From Isohypsibius dastychi (Eukaryota; Tardigrada; Eutardigrada; Parachela; Isohypsibiidae), in assembly GCA_034696485.1 (NCBI GenBank), contig JAQIWT010000807.1, forward strand, positions 1 through 14,968: a stretch of DNA of 14,968 nt. Reading direction: 5' to 3'. A model generated the notes under the pieces. It ran no database searches. It was not told the DNA's origin and saw nothing but the letters and a program-made list of their open reading frames with translations. This document shows positions 1 through 8,991 of this stretch, one piece after another (position 1 is the first letter of the stretch; the number at the start of each line of letters is the position of its first letter). The translations under genes and the position numbers were made by a program.

Positions 1-1402
1 TGAATAAGAAACCTTCGGCGAAATCTGAAGAAGGATCGTCTTCAGCGTCGACTTCGAATGTCTCGGCGACGTTAGTTAGGATTCATTTAACGCAGAGCGT
101 TTTCAAATTTTGTTTCCTGTGCAGAAATCAGCCCTCTGGAGCTATCGTTGTGGAAAATCCTGAACCACAAGAAAGGCCGCATGCACCGCCGCCTGCACTT
201 GAAAATCCAAATTTGAGACCCGAGGAAGCTTTTGGCTTGACTCCTGACCAATATGAGAATCTCGTGCAACAGCTCATGCAGATGGGCTATCCTAGGGATG
301 AGGTCCAAAACGCGTTACGGGCATGTAAGTTTTTTAACATGTGCGATTTATCAACTTTGTCTGGCACCAAATTTCTCACTTCATTGATTTGGAGTTAACC
401 ACGTAATTTCAGCCGCGGAATATAATCTTTTTGATCGACGACGCAGAATTATTGAGTTTTTATTTGTTATTTTTCTTTGCAGCATTTTACAACGCTGAAC
501 GCGCCGTCGAGTATTTATTGTCGGTACGTGCCTGTGCTTTTCTTTTCTAAATGGTTTTATTTATATATGAAATATTGTTTCTTCATAGTATGTATCTATA
601 CTGAGTTAATCGTTGAAACTTGTTGAAATATTGTTGGTTTTCTAGGGTATACCGGGAGAACCTGGTGCAGCTGATCTGCCGGCTGGAAACCAAGAACTAG
701 GCGCCGAATTGGGAGGAGGTTAGATATTTTCGTCAAAACGCTTGCGTGTTCAATATTTCCATAAAGATGTTTCAGATCCTCTGGCGTTTTTTCGCACCAG
801 TCCTCAGTTTGCTCAGATGCAAACCATGATTCAACAAGATCCTCAAAGCCTTGGTGGCTTCTTGCAGCAGATTGGTCAGTCCAATCCACAACTCTTTCAG
901 GTATATTCGTTCTTTCAAAATGCGATGTTTATCTACTACAAACGTCAGTAACTTTCGGTTAAATATAATCAGGCTATTCGGGATAACCAGGAAGCATTTC
1001 TGGCGATGATCAACACACAGGGTGGCGCTGGTGTGGCTGCAGCTCCAGCTGCCCAAAACCCAAGTGGACAAAGCCGAACAGTTGTTCGAGTTAGCGCGGA
1101 AGAGCGGGAATCCATTGAGAGGGTAAGTGTTCAGCTTGTTTTGAATCCATCCATTCACATGATGAAAGGAAAAATTTTCTGGGCATGAAGCCTTTCTTGG
1201 ATTTTCTTGAAAGATTTAATTTACTGAAATGATATAGGTTTCATAAATTATTTCTTTATAGTTGAAAGCATTGGGTTTCACAGAACAAATGGTTCTTGAA
1301 GCGTTCATCGCATGTGATAAGAATGAACAACTTGCGGCAGACTTCCTGTTCAACCAGCTTGACGAATTCGAGCAGGGTGGAGGTGGCTCCCAAAATCAAT
1401 AA
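1..1402 (+). CDS. Rad23: RAD23 nucleotide-excision-repair / proteasome shuttle protein (3' part, 5' end outside window)
   Basis: Seven exons in consistent phase: 1-70, 125-324, 483-523, 646-718, 776-900, 973-1122 and 1262-1402 (TAA 1400-1402). Introns are 54-158 bp with GT-AG ends. A Ser-rich linker is followed by UBA1 ([20 protein letters not shown], ending AVEYLLSGIPG across exons 2-4), then the XPC-binding STI1-like domain ([12 protein letters not shown] to [15 protein letters not shown], exons 5-6), then UBA2 ([20 protein letters not shown] to [14 protein letters not shown], exons 6-7). This order is diagnostic of RAD23. The N-terminal ubiquitin-like domain must lie upstream of base 1. 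RAD23 proteins bind ubiquitinated substrates through their UBA domains, deliver them to the proteasome through the UBL, and stabilise XPC in DNA damage recognition. Family assignment is very secure; individual splice sites are inferred. Confidence 0.93.
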
Positions 1403-1590
1403 CACGGGAAAATCTCGGTTTTGACTAGTCTTCGCTTTTGAAATTGTAAAATTGTTCCTCGTGCCGTTTCGTTTCAGTCCCGAAAAGCGGATGTTTTTTA
1501 TACCTTTGTCGTTGACGAGCATTTTTTGATAGATCGAATATCGTTTTTCTGAAAGATTCATGTCAAAAACCATACTGTTATGGGCTTTAC

Positions 1591-1596
1591 AATAAA
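1591..1596 (+). terminator. AATAAA poly(A) signal of RAD23
   Basis: A canonical AATAAA lies 189 bases after the RAD23 stop codon. Bases 1403-1590 are therefore most simply its 3' UTR. No other gene is visible there. Confidence 0.7.
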
Positions 1597-1727
1597 TATG
1601 TCGTTTTGGGCGGTTTAATTACGCTGAGAATAGTTTTCAAAATACGGACTTAGTCCTGCTAAGTGAAGGCAACGTCCGAAGCAAGATTCTGCTGTTGACG
1701 GATGATATCGTGAGAAACGAAACTGTT

Positions 1728-1733
1728 TTTATT
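1728..1733 (-). terminator. AATAAA poly(A) signal of secreted-peptide gene A
   Basis: TTTATT on the plus strand reads AATAAA on the minus strand, about 140 bases beyond the stop of peptide gene A. It sits in unique sequence outside the duplicated unit, which starts near 1779, so copy A kept the ancestral 3' end. The RAD23 signal at 1591 faces it: the two genes are convergent. Confidence 0.5.
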
Positions 1734-1874
1734 ATGTACAAAATCAGGGTCGCACTGAGTTGCGGTCCCGCTTTGAGAAATCGGACAACAACGGCTGGTT
1801 ATTACCGGAGACTGGCACCCAGTCCATAATATTCAGGCTTTGCAATGTACAATTCCAGTCATTTTACACTTGGT

Positions 1875-2223
1875 TCAAGTGTGAAACAATGGAGGCTGTG
1901 TCTGTCCCATCCAGCAACAAAATATGAACCTTGGTGAACAAGGGCAGCCAACTGGTTTCAAATGGCCAGGTCGGTCTGAAAGGCAAATACGGTTTTGTTA
2001 GATAGATGTGATAGATGCCATGCGCTGATCAAATCATCCCAACCCAGAAGATTTAATGTACTGTACCTGCCGAATCATCGTTCGGATAATATACGGCTTT
2101 TTGCAAGTGAAACGTTTTGGCATCTTCCTGTTGGGATTGGGAAGTTTCAGGTCGCATTGCGGAAACGTTGGGTCTTTGGCTGACAATTGTACAGATTAAC
2201 AAAAGAAAGAAGACGGGGACCAT
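1875..2223 (-). CDS. Small secreted cysteine-containing peptide, copy A (unknown family)
   Basis: Two minus-strand exons: 2067-2223 (ATG 2221-2223) and 1875-1975 (TGA 1875-1877). They are joined by a phase-1 intron with donor CAG|GTACAG and acceptor TTTGCCTTTCAG; the product is 85 aa. Residues 1 to about 16 form a hydrophobic signal sequence (MVPVFFLLLICTIVS). A polar spacer containing QEDAK follows, then exon 2 with the cysteine motif GCPCSPRFIFCCW, then a 10-residue extension not present in copy B. Copy B (4096-4413) keeps the start, the open frame, the intron phase and all four exon-2 cysteines without any indel before the splice site. Exon-2 changes fall largely at third positions. A secreted role is inferred from the signal sequence; family and function are not recognised. 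It lies back to back with the receptor pseudogene. Confidence 0.6.
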
Positions 2224-2593
2224 TTCGCGTTTAAATTCGATTTGTAAGGTTCTTAAAACAGAAAAACCAACTCCGTTTTGCTACTGCTACATACGCTGAA
2301 AGCTGAGACGCAGAGAACCTGTGTCATCAAATTTTTATCGACATATTTTGCAAGTGGAGTTTTCTGTTACGTTTCTGCGTGTTTGCATTTGCCTAAAATA
2401 TGCTCCGGTTGTACACACGTTCTGCGTTATCTATGTGGTTGCAATCAGTATCGTCTGGTGGATCTTACCCACGTTAGACCTATAGAGCACCAGGAGCAAG
2501 CTGGTCCACGCAGCTTCCGATTTCAGACGACTATGAAGATGACCAAATATACATTCTGCATGATGTCGCCACTGTGGTTTACTTGCATTAAAC
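2224..2593. promoter_or_regulatory. Divergent intergenic region, copy A
   Basis: About 370 bp separate the peptide start codon (minus) from the receptor pseudogene start codon (plus), so 5' UTRs and promoters of both must lie here. Blocks near 2340-2590 match 4620-4860 of unit B, including CGTTAGAC, the GAGCACCAGGAG stretch and CAGACGACTA. Open frames in this stretch are not shared with unit B and are not credited as genes. On the minus strand an ATAAAA box (2333-2338) precedes a TCAGC initiator-like site (2302-2306) by about 34 bases. Both elements recur in unit B. Confidence 0.4.
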
Positions 2594-3975
2594 ATGAAAC
2601 TATGTACGGCGCTCCTTATGATATGGATTATCTGTAATAGCCGGTTGGTCACCCCGGTTCCCGAAAAGCCCCGAATAGGCAAGTGTTTTGCCTAACATGC
2701 TAATGACTTGATGAATTTGTGTTGTTGTAGTTGTAATCTTTGACAATTCATCGCGACATCTCAAGGAGACTTTTCAAGCCGCGACAGAACTGACTAAGCT
2801 TAGTAATCGAAGGACAGAGATATCTGGAATTCAAATTGACCTTTCGTTTACGTCACCACTGCAAGGTTTCCGGCAAGGTCAAGTTTGTTTATGTTTTTTA
2901 TCGATAGTCTTCTATTCTGCTGTTATCAGTTACTCTTTTGTTTATAGTATGCGAATGGTTTGGAAAAGGAGTTGTGGCGGTAATTGGGTTGCACGACCGC
3001 TCTTCTCAGATTGTTCCCTTCAGATTCTTCAGATTCTCAGATTCTTCCCTCTGTTTGCGATGCGTTGGAAATTCCCTACCTTGAAGTTAGACCAGTGTTT
3101 ATGCAGAAATCAGATGATTAATCTATTTCCTTGTAACCGGATTCCGATACAATTGGCAAAGCATGCTTTGATTTGTTCAAATTCTGGGGCTGGAATTCAT
3201 TCACCATTCTTTACGAAAATGACGCAGGTATTTGAGTATTCATACACAGTCCGTAGCAGGTGATATTCTAAGCAGTGCAGTCAAGAAATCCTTTGGCCAA
3301 AGCCGAACTGGAATCGCTAATGAGCCCACTGCTGTAGCAGTAAGTGACCTTTCACTAATTAGTCTTTCATTTTGTTTTCTTTTTTCTAGACAGAACAAGC
3401 ACTGATATATGATGCTGTGCAACTTATCGCGCAGGCTTTGGAGAATTAAGCGACTAATTACGTCAAACAGCAGTCGGTGTCTTGTGATGATGAAAACAGC
3501 TGGGAACAAGGACCGGATTTTTTCAACCAGATTTCGCAAACGGAAATTAGTGGAACTAGTGGATTCATTCAGTTTGACGCACGGAACCTAAGGACGAATA
3601 TCAGTTTGGATGTCGTTCAGGTTGGCGAAGAAAGAGTGAACAAGGTACATATTGTTCATTTTTTAATTTTGTAATTTTTATTTTGTAATCTGTTAAATAA
3701 TTTATTTGTAATATTTATCAAGAAATCATATTTTCCTTTTGTCTGGTCTTATTAATAAACAGTGGGAACAATTTGTGACCAGCTCGATTTTGATTGTGGC
3801 AGGTTGGATCATGGGACACTTCAAAAGGTTTATTGATGGGTCAAGTTATGGTAGACAAAGCTGCAATGGGTTCCATCAAAGGAAAAATGCTGCGAGCTGT
3901 CACCGTACTAGAAAAACCATACGTGATGGAAAAGAAGGACCACGAGTCACGATTTGGAAATGACAGATACGAAGG
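2594..3975 (+). pseudogene. Kainate-type glutamate receptor pseudogene (amino-terminal half, unit A)
   Basis: Partial copy of the gene at 4864-8262. Exon 1 is 2594-2678 (starts MKLCTALLMIW) and exon 2 is 2731-2877. Exon 3 is 2948-3227, 280 bases against 252 in the intact copy, because of a 28-bp insertion at about 3010-3050 that shifts the frame. Exon 4 and most of exon 5 are deleted near 3230-3270. Exon 6 is 3390-3644, and an exon 7 fragment covers 3803-3975. In the ancestral frame there are TAA stops at 3119-3121, 3134-3136 and 3447-3449. Intron 1 starts with GC (GCAAGT) instead of the GT seen in the intact copy. The copy ends at the duplication boundary, so the channel and most of the ligand-binding domain were never included. 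Beyond 3975 the frame runs on into unrelated sequence to a stop near 4180. It cannot encode a working receptor. Confidence 0.88.
3021..3046 (+). repeat. Three tandem copies of CAGATTCTT inside pseudogene exon 3
   Basis: CAGATTCTT at 3021-3029, CAGATTCT at 3030-3037 and CAGATTCTT at 3038-3046 account for the net 28-bp gain over the matching stretch of the intact copy near 5270-5290. A similar CAGATTGTT at 3007-3015 suggests slippage from a local seed. The gain is not a multiple of three and breaks the receptor frame. Confidence 0.8.
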
Positions 3976-4095
3976 AATCGGATCGCGAAAGCTGGTTATT
4001 AATGGAGACTGGCATTCAGTCAGAAAAGATGAGATTTTGCATAAAAGCTACAATCCCGAACCTTTCGCACTTAGTTCAGATATAAACAAGGAAGG

Positions 4096-4413
4096 TCATG
4101 CTATCCAGCAACAAAATATGTACCTGGGTGAACAAGGACAGCCCACTGGTCCGAAATGGCCAGGTCGACCTGCAATGTAAATGCGTTTTTTGAGGTGAGT
4201 TTAGATGTGGTAGATGCTATGCGATGGTTCAAATCAGCCAAACGCAGAGAAATTAACTCCCGAATTACCGATCGGAAAAAATAAGGCCTTGTCCACATTA
4301 ACACTTTTGGCATCTTCCTGCTTGGGTTTGGAACTGTCAGGCTGCAGTGCGGAAACGTCTGGTGTTTGGCTGACCAGTGTACAAATTAACAAGATAAGGA
4401 GAAAGAGAAACAT
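4096..4413 (-). CDS. Small secreted cysteine-containing peptide, copy B (unknown family)
   Basis: Two minus-strand exons: 4269-4413 (ATG 4411-4413) and 4096-4169 (TGA 4096-4098), with a phase-1 intron (TCG|GTAATT to TTTACATTGCAG); 72 aa. The first 15 residues form a strongly hydrophobic leader (MFLFLLILLICTLVS). A polar linker containing QEDAK follows, and exon 2 carries GCPCSPRYIFCCW then Ile-Ala and stop. Against copy A the first 48 codons align without a gap or stop but with many amino-acid changes, most of them conservative. The cysteine block is nearly identical, with F/Y at one site. The ancestral poly(A) signal lies outside the duplicated unit, so this copy must end in unit A sequence; AATAAA hexamers on the minus strand at 3701-3706 and 3677-3682 are candidates. 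No known family is recognised, and no function is claimed beyond likely secretion. Confidence 0.62.
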
Positions 4414-4863
4414 TTCGCGTTTGATTCGATGTGTTAGGTCTTAATAACAGTAAAACTGACTTCGTTCCTTTCCTGCGAGGGTGTATGGAGGCTGAGAACT
4501 TGTGTCATCAAAAATTTTATTGACATATTTTCCAAGTGGAAGTAAACAGTTCGCTGTTGCTTTTGTTGGTGGCGTTTCCGGTGCGTGAGACCAGCCCGTG
4601 TATTGCTTCACCTACACACCGACACGATGATGCGTACAGTATTTGCATCTGCCTGAAATATGCGCCGGTTGTGCATGTTCTGCGATGTACGTATCGTTCA
4701 GAACGACTGGGTGGATATTACTTACGTTAGACTTGGAGCACCAGGAGTAGGCTGGCCCACATACATAGCCTCAGACTCCAGACGACTACGGAGATGACCA
4801 AATTAACATTCCGTATGGTGTTGCTAGCAAGGTTTACTGGTGTTTTTGTTTTTTGCATTAACC
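4414..4863. promoter_or_regulatory. Divergent intergenic region, copy B (peptide gene / kainate receptor)
   Basis: This 450-bp stretch lies between the start codons of the peptide gene (minus) and the receptor (plus). On the minus strand ATAAAA (4515-4520) lies about 27 bases before a TCAGC initiator-like motif (4491-4495). The flanking sequence TTTGATGACACAAGTTCTC is shared with unit A with a single base change. Bases 4620-4860 contain several blocks conserved with 2390-2590. I see no credible gene inside. The element calls rest on motif and spacing only. Confidence 0.42.
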
Positions 4864-7800
4864 ATGAAACTACGTACGGCGCTCTTTATGATATGGTTGA
4901 CCTGTGAAAGCCGGTTGGTTACTTCGATTACCGAAAAGCCCCGAATAGGTATGTTATTTGCTTTATGGTGCTAACGACTTGCTAAATTTGTGATGTCGTA
5001 GTTGCCATCTTTGACAATTCATCGCGACATCTCAAGGAAACTTTTCAGACCGCGATTGAATCGACAAAGCTTAGTCATCAGAGAACTGAGTTATCCGGTA
5101 TTGAAATTGACCTTTCATTTACCTCACCACTGCAAGGTTTCCGGCAAGGTGAAGCTTTCGTTTTTGCTGTTTAACACTCATATATTTTCAGGTTAGTTGC
5201 TATTTTTTTATAGTATGCGAATGGTTTAGAAAAGGAGTTGTGGCGGTAATTGGGTTGCACGACCGCTCTTCCCAGATTGATATTCCGTCCGTTTGCGATG
5301 CGTTGGAAATTCCGTACCTCGAAGTCAAACCAGTGCTCATGCAGAAATCGGATGATTTATCTATTTCCCTGTATCCGGATCCGGATACCATTGGCAAAGC
5401 ATACTTTGATTTGTTCAAATTCTGGGGCTGGAATTCATTTACCATTCTTTACGAAAATGACGCAGGTATGAGGATTCATAAATTATGTTGGATGTTTTGT
5501 TACAGTTTTAGTAAATCTTGTAGATTTGCTGAAATTCCGCGAGATTTTGAGGCAGAGTTCCGGTTTTACCACAACGATTCGTCAAATTAAAGCTCCGGAT
5601 TATCATCCGGTTTTCAGGGAGATTCGCAGCAATGGCGAAACTCGAATATTATTGGACTGCGCCACAGCGAATGTTAATCAAATCCTGCGACAAGCGCAGC
5701 AACTGAAGCTAATGACGCCGGCTTTCCAGTATATGTTAACAACCATGGTGCGGTTTCTATAAATATTTTGGAGAGAAAAGTGCCTGAGAAGAAGATTGTA
5801 AACTGACATATTGTTTTGGTTACTCAGGACGTACATACTATAAATCTGTCAACATTCGTTCGCGATCAGGCCAAAATTACATCTTTCCGGCTGATTGATC
5901 CCGAAAGCGCTGCAGTCAAGAAATCCTTTGGCCAGAGCCGAACCGGAATTGCTAATGAGCCCGATGGTGTAGCAGTAAGTGACCTTTCACTAATTAGTCT
6001 TTCAGTCACATTTTGGTTTGATATATTTTTTAACATAATTTTAAAATATTCAGACAGAACAAGGACTGATATATGATGCTGTGCAGCTTATCGCGCAGGC
6101 TTTGGAGAATTCAGCAACTAATTACATCAGACAACAATCGGTGTCTTGTGATGATGAGAAAAGTTGGGAACAGGGAACAGAGTTTTTCAACCAGATTTCG
6201 CAGACGGAAATAAGTGGAATTAGTGGATTTATTCAGTTTGACGCGCGGAACCTCCGAACGAACATCAGTTTGGATGTGGTTCAGGTTGGCGAAGAAAAAG
6301 TGAACAAGGTCCGTACGTGGTATTATTTAATTAGCAATTCATTAATTAATTCATTTATTAAAAATTTATTAATAATTTATTAAAACTTTATTAAAAAATC
6401 TATTCTAATTTATTTGCATGATCTTATTAATAAACAGCGGGAACAATTTATGATCAGCTCGATTTTGATTGTTGCAGGTTGGATCATGGGATACTTCAAA
6501 AGGTTTATTGATGGGACAAGTGATGGTCGACAAAGCTGCAATGGGTTCCATCAAGGGGAAAATGCTTCGAGCTGTTACCGTACTGGAAAAACCATACGTA
6601 ATGGAAAAGAAAGACCACGAGTCGCGATTTGGAAATGACAGATACGAAGGTTATGCTGTGGAACTCATGAATCGCATAGCGGACGAACTTGGTTTCAACT
6701 TCACACTAGAAGATAAAGGTCAAATCGGTCATGGAGTTTTGGATGTGAATACTAATCAATGGACTGGACTTATTCGGGAACTCATTGATAGAAGAGGCGA
6801 TATTGCTGTCGGCGGGATCACCATTAGTTACAATCGCGAGCAAGTTGTTGACTTTACCAAACCGTTCATGCATTTGGGGATCAGTATTTTATACCGGAAA
6901 CCGAACACAATTTCGCCGGATTTATTTTCATTTCTCCATCCGTTCACCGCTGATGTTTGGCTTTATGTCCTGGCTGCCGGAGTAATGGTTTCTGCGACAA
7001 TTTTTGTGCTGGCCAGGTTCTCGCCTTATGAATGGTATAACCCTCATCCATGCGACGAACATGCGGACATCGTTGAAAATCAGTTTACAGTTGGAAATTG
7101 TTTATGGTTTACTATTGGGTCAATTATGCAACAGGGATCGGATATCGCACCTAGAGCAATTTCTACACGAACTGTCGCCGGAAGTTGGTGGTTCTTCACC
7201 TTGGTAAGTATCATGCCTTTCCGAACAACTTCCGGTTCTGAAATTTATTGGCTCGCTTTTCAAAAATGAACACAGTGTTACAGAATATTATTTGAAATGC
7301 AGCTAGTCATTAGCTCTGAAAATTGTTGATCTAAAGGTCATGTTTTAGGGTTTCCTAAGTATCTTTATTCTTAGATTATGATCGCCAGCTACACGGCAAA
7401 TCTTGCAGCCTTCTTGGCTGTCGAGCGGACTGACCAGCCTATTAAAAGCGCAGATGATCTAGCAAAACAGACGGAAGTGAAATACGGTTCTTACCAAGGT
7501 GGCGCCACCTACAACTTCTTCAAAGGTTCCAAGCATCCGGTGTATCAAAAGATGTGGGCTTTCATGAATCTTGATAGCAAAAATTTTGTGAGCGCCAGCA
7601 GTAAAGGTATCGAGAAAGTCAAGACGGAGAAGTATGCGTTTCTCATGGAGACACCTTCACTGGAATACGCTGTGAACGAAAATTGTACGTTGATGCAAAT
7701 TGGCGGACTTCTGGATTCTAAAGGATTCGGTCTGGCCACTCAACAAAGTATCATTTTTTTTGAAATAAAATTTGCTGATAATTTTCAATCGAAAATTAGA

Positions 7801-8262
7801 CTAGTAAAGTGGGTTCAAAAGTCAAACGTATTGAAGTTCTTATTGTTCCAGATTCCCCTTATCGAGACGAGATTTCGAGAGCAATTCTGCGAATGCAAGA
7901 AAATAGCGAGTTGGAAGTCCTCAAGGATAAATGGTGGAAAAAGAATCAAGGCGTATGTCCCACGTCATCGGGACAAGACGAAAGCAGCCCACTTGGCTTG
8001 TCGAATGTCGGCGGTGTATTCGTCGTTCTTCTTGGTGGAATAATAATATCCTTCATCTTCGCAATCGGGGAATTTCTCTGGAAGATCCACAAAGTCTCCA
8101 GACTGACCAAGGTTCGCAAACCGACAAAACTAAAAGCACGTAAAGATGTAGTGGGTTTCGTTTGTAACTGTGCCCTTTTTACAGCGCTCCTACCGTCACG
8201 AGTTGAGAACGGCTTTTGTCAATGCCGTGCGCCCAACAAGAAGGCAGAAAAATTGTTTGTGA
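4864..8262 (+). CDS. Kainate-type ionotropic glutamate receptor subunit (complete)
   Basis: Ten exons in continuous phase: 4864-4948, 5002-5148, 5214-5465, 5524-5747, 5828-5974, 6054-6308, 6478-7203, 7375-7747, 7852-8147 and 8185-8262; about 860 aa. The order is signal peptide (MKLRTALFMIWLTC), amino-terminal domain (to about residue 370), S1 ligand-binding half from about 400 (ITISYNREQVVDFTKPFM, with the glutamate-binding Arg), M1 at about 529-551, pore loop (CLWFTIGSIMQQGSDIAP), M3 (SYTANLAAFL), S2 (including FLMETPSLEYA, with the binding Glu) and M4 at about 789-813, then a basic tail. The MQQG loop has genomic Gln at the Q/R site, which in the family gives calcium-permeable channels unless edited. 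Similarity is closest to kainate subunits. The last intron (8148-8184, 37 bp) is very short; without it the tail reads through to a stop near 8288. It is transcribed away from peptide gene B. Confidence 0.92.
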
Positions 8263-8395
8263 ATTCTGGATTTCGAAATGATTTGTGATGGTATCTGCTG
8301 GAAAACGTGAACGTATTGAAGCTACATGATTGGAAATTGTATCTCTTTCATCCCAGATGACTCTGCTTGGAGTTGCAACAAAAAACATTCGAGCT

Positions 8396-8401
8396 AATAA
8401 A
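8396..8401 (+). terminator. AATAAA poly(A) signal of the glutamate receptor gene
   Basis: AATAAA lies 133 bases past the predicted receptor stop. Similar A-rich hexamers (CATAAA) follow near 8425. Confidence 0.55.
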
Positions 8402-8991
8402 ACAGCACACAAAAAAACCGAAGCTCATAAAATGAATCGAACAATTGTTTTCTGTCCGACTGCAGGACTTGAAACAACAATTTTTAAACAATACGAGCAA
8501 AGTAAAGCCGTCAATCCGCGTAAAACAAAAAAATATTCCGGTACAGTAATTCTAAACTGGGAGCTGTCATGGTAGCCTGAAAAAAAGTTTATAGACAGAC
8601 TAGAAAGCTGACCATTTATCAGGATTCAGGACGTTATATGTTCACGTAACTAGATTACTCCCTGTTCCCAATTAGAAGTTTTCCCAAAGTAGGATGCCCT
8701 CCTTCCCAGTTTCACCACAATACCGGCCGCCAAACAGTGGACAAATATACAACTTTCAAAAACTGAACCCTGCGCCTCGTTTACTAAAAAAGCGACTACA
8801 TCATGCCCGAGTGCACGGGGTACTCGACATCAGGAACGACGAACTAACTACAGTGCGTAGCACTCCGTCGCGCGAAAATGTCAGGCCTTAATGACCGTTC
8901 CCCAGGACCCCAGATCAGCTTTCTACTATGTCAGCATACTTACCTCAGCTCCACTTGGCCGAGGCACGGTCCACCTTCGTCAGCGATCGCC
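8402..8991. other. Intergenic / 3' UTR region between convergent genes
   Basis: The receptor gene (plus) and the polo-like kinase gene (minus) converge here. The short open frames in this stretch have no family resemblance or splice-supported extension. I found no AATAAA on the minus strand for the kinase gene. A strong donor-like GAG|GTAAGT on the minus strand about 45 bases after the kinase stop (near 8945) could mark a 3' UTR intron. Confidence 0.4.

Larger units (their letters stand above)
1779..3975 (+). repeat. Tandem duplication, unit A
   Basis: Colinear with 3976-6650. The left edge is placed where AATCGGA followed by GCTGGTTATTA and GGAGACTGGC first matches the start of unit B. The right edge is GATACGAAGG, which in unit B (6641-6650) continues into receptor coding sequence but here runs directly into the unit B start. 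Matching landmarks include the peptide exons, receptor exons 1-3 and 6, and the first 173 bases of exon 7. Unit A is about 480 bp shorter, mainly because receptor exon 4 and most of exon 5 were deleted near 3230-3270. Exon lengths are otherwise equal apart from one 28-bp insertion in exon 3. Confidence 0.88.
3976..6650 (+). repeat. Tandem duplication, unit B
   Basis: Second unit of the direct repeat. It begins at AATCGGATCG, immediately after the exon 7 fragment of unit A, and ends at GATACGAAGG inside exon 7 of the intact receptor. It holds peptide gene B, the divergent promoter region and receptor exons 1-6 plus the start of exon 7. Introns and intergenic DNA have diverged with many small indels while exons align cleanly, so the duplication is not recent. 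Confidence 0.88.

Noticed and set aside
2278-2637. 119-residue open frame on the plus strand between peptide gene A and the pseudogene
   Set aside because: The matching part of unit B does not keep this frame, and the stretch overlaps the divergent promoter region and the receptor start exon.
3794-4180. 128-residue plus-strand open frame crossing the duplication junction
   Set aside because: The first half is the receptor exon 7 fragment. The rest is read-through into unit B flank, antisense to peptide exon 2. It has no start of its own and no signal sequence.
4269-4290. Possible amidated neuropeptide: the spliced copy B has Gly-Arg after FFPI, like an amidation and cleavage site
   Set aside because: Copy A lacks the Gly-Arg at this position and neither copy has clear dibasic sites, so processing to an amidated peptide is not supported.
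5181-5191. Alternative acceptor TATATTTTCAG for receptor exon 3
   Set aside because: It would put an in-frame TAG immediately after the junction. The acceptor at 5211-5213 keeps the frame and matches unit A.
8940-8950. Strong donor-like GAG|GTAAGT on the minus strand after the kinase stop codon
   Set aside because: It follows an in-frame stop and I found no clear downstream acceptor with coding sequence. At most it marks a 3' UTR intron.
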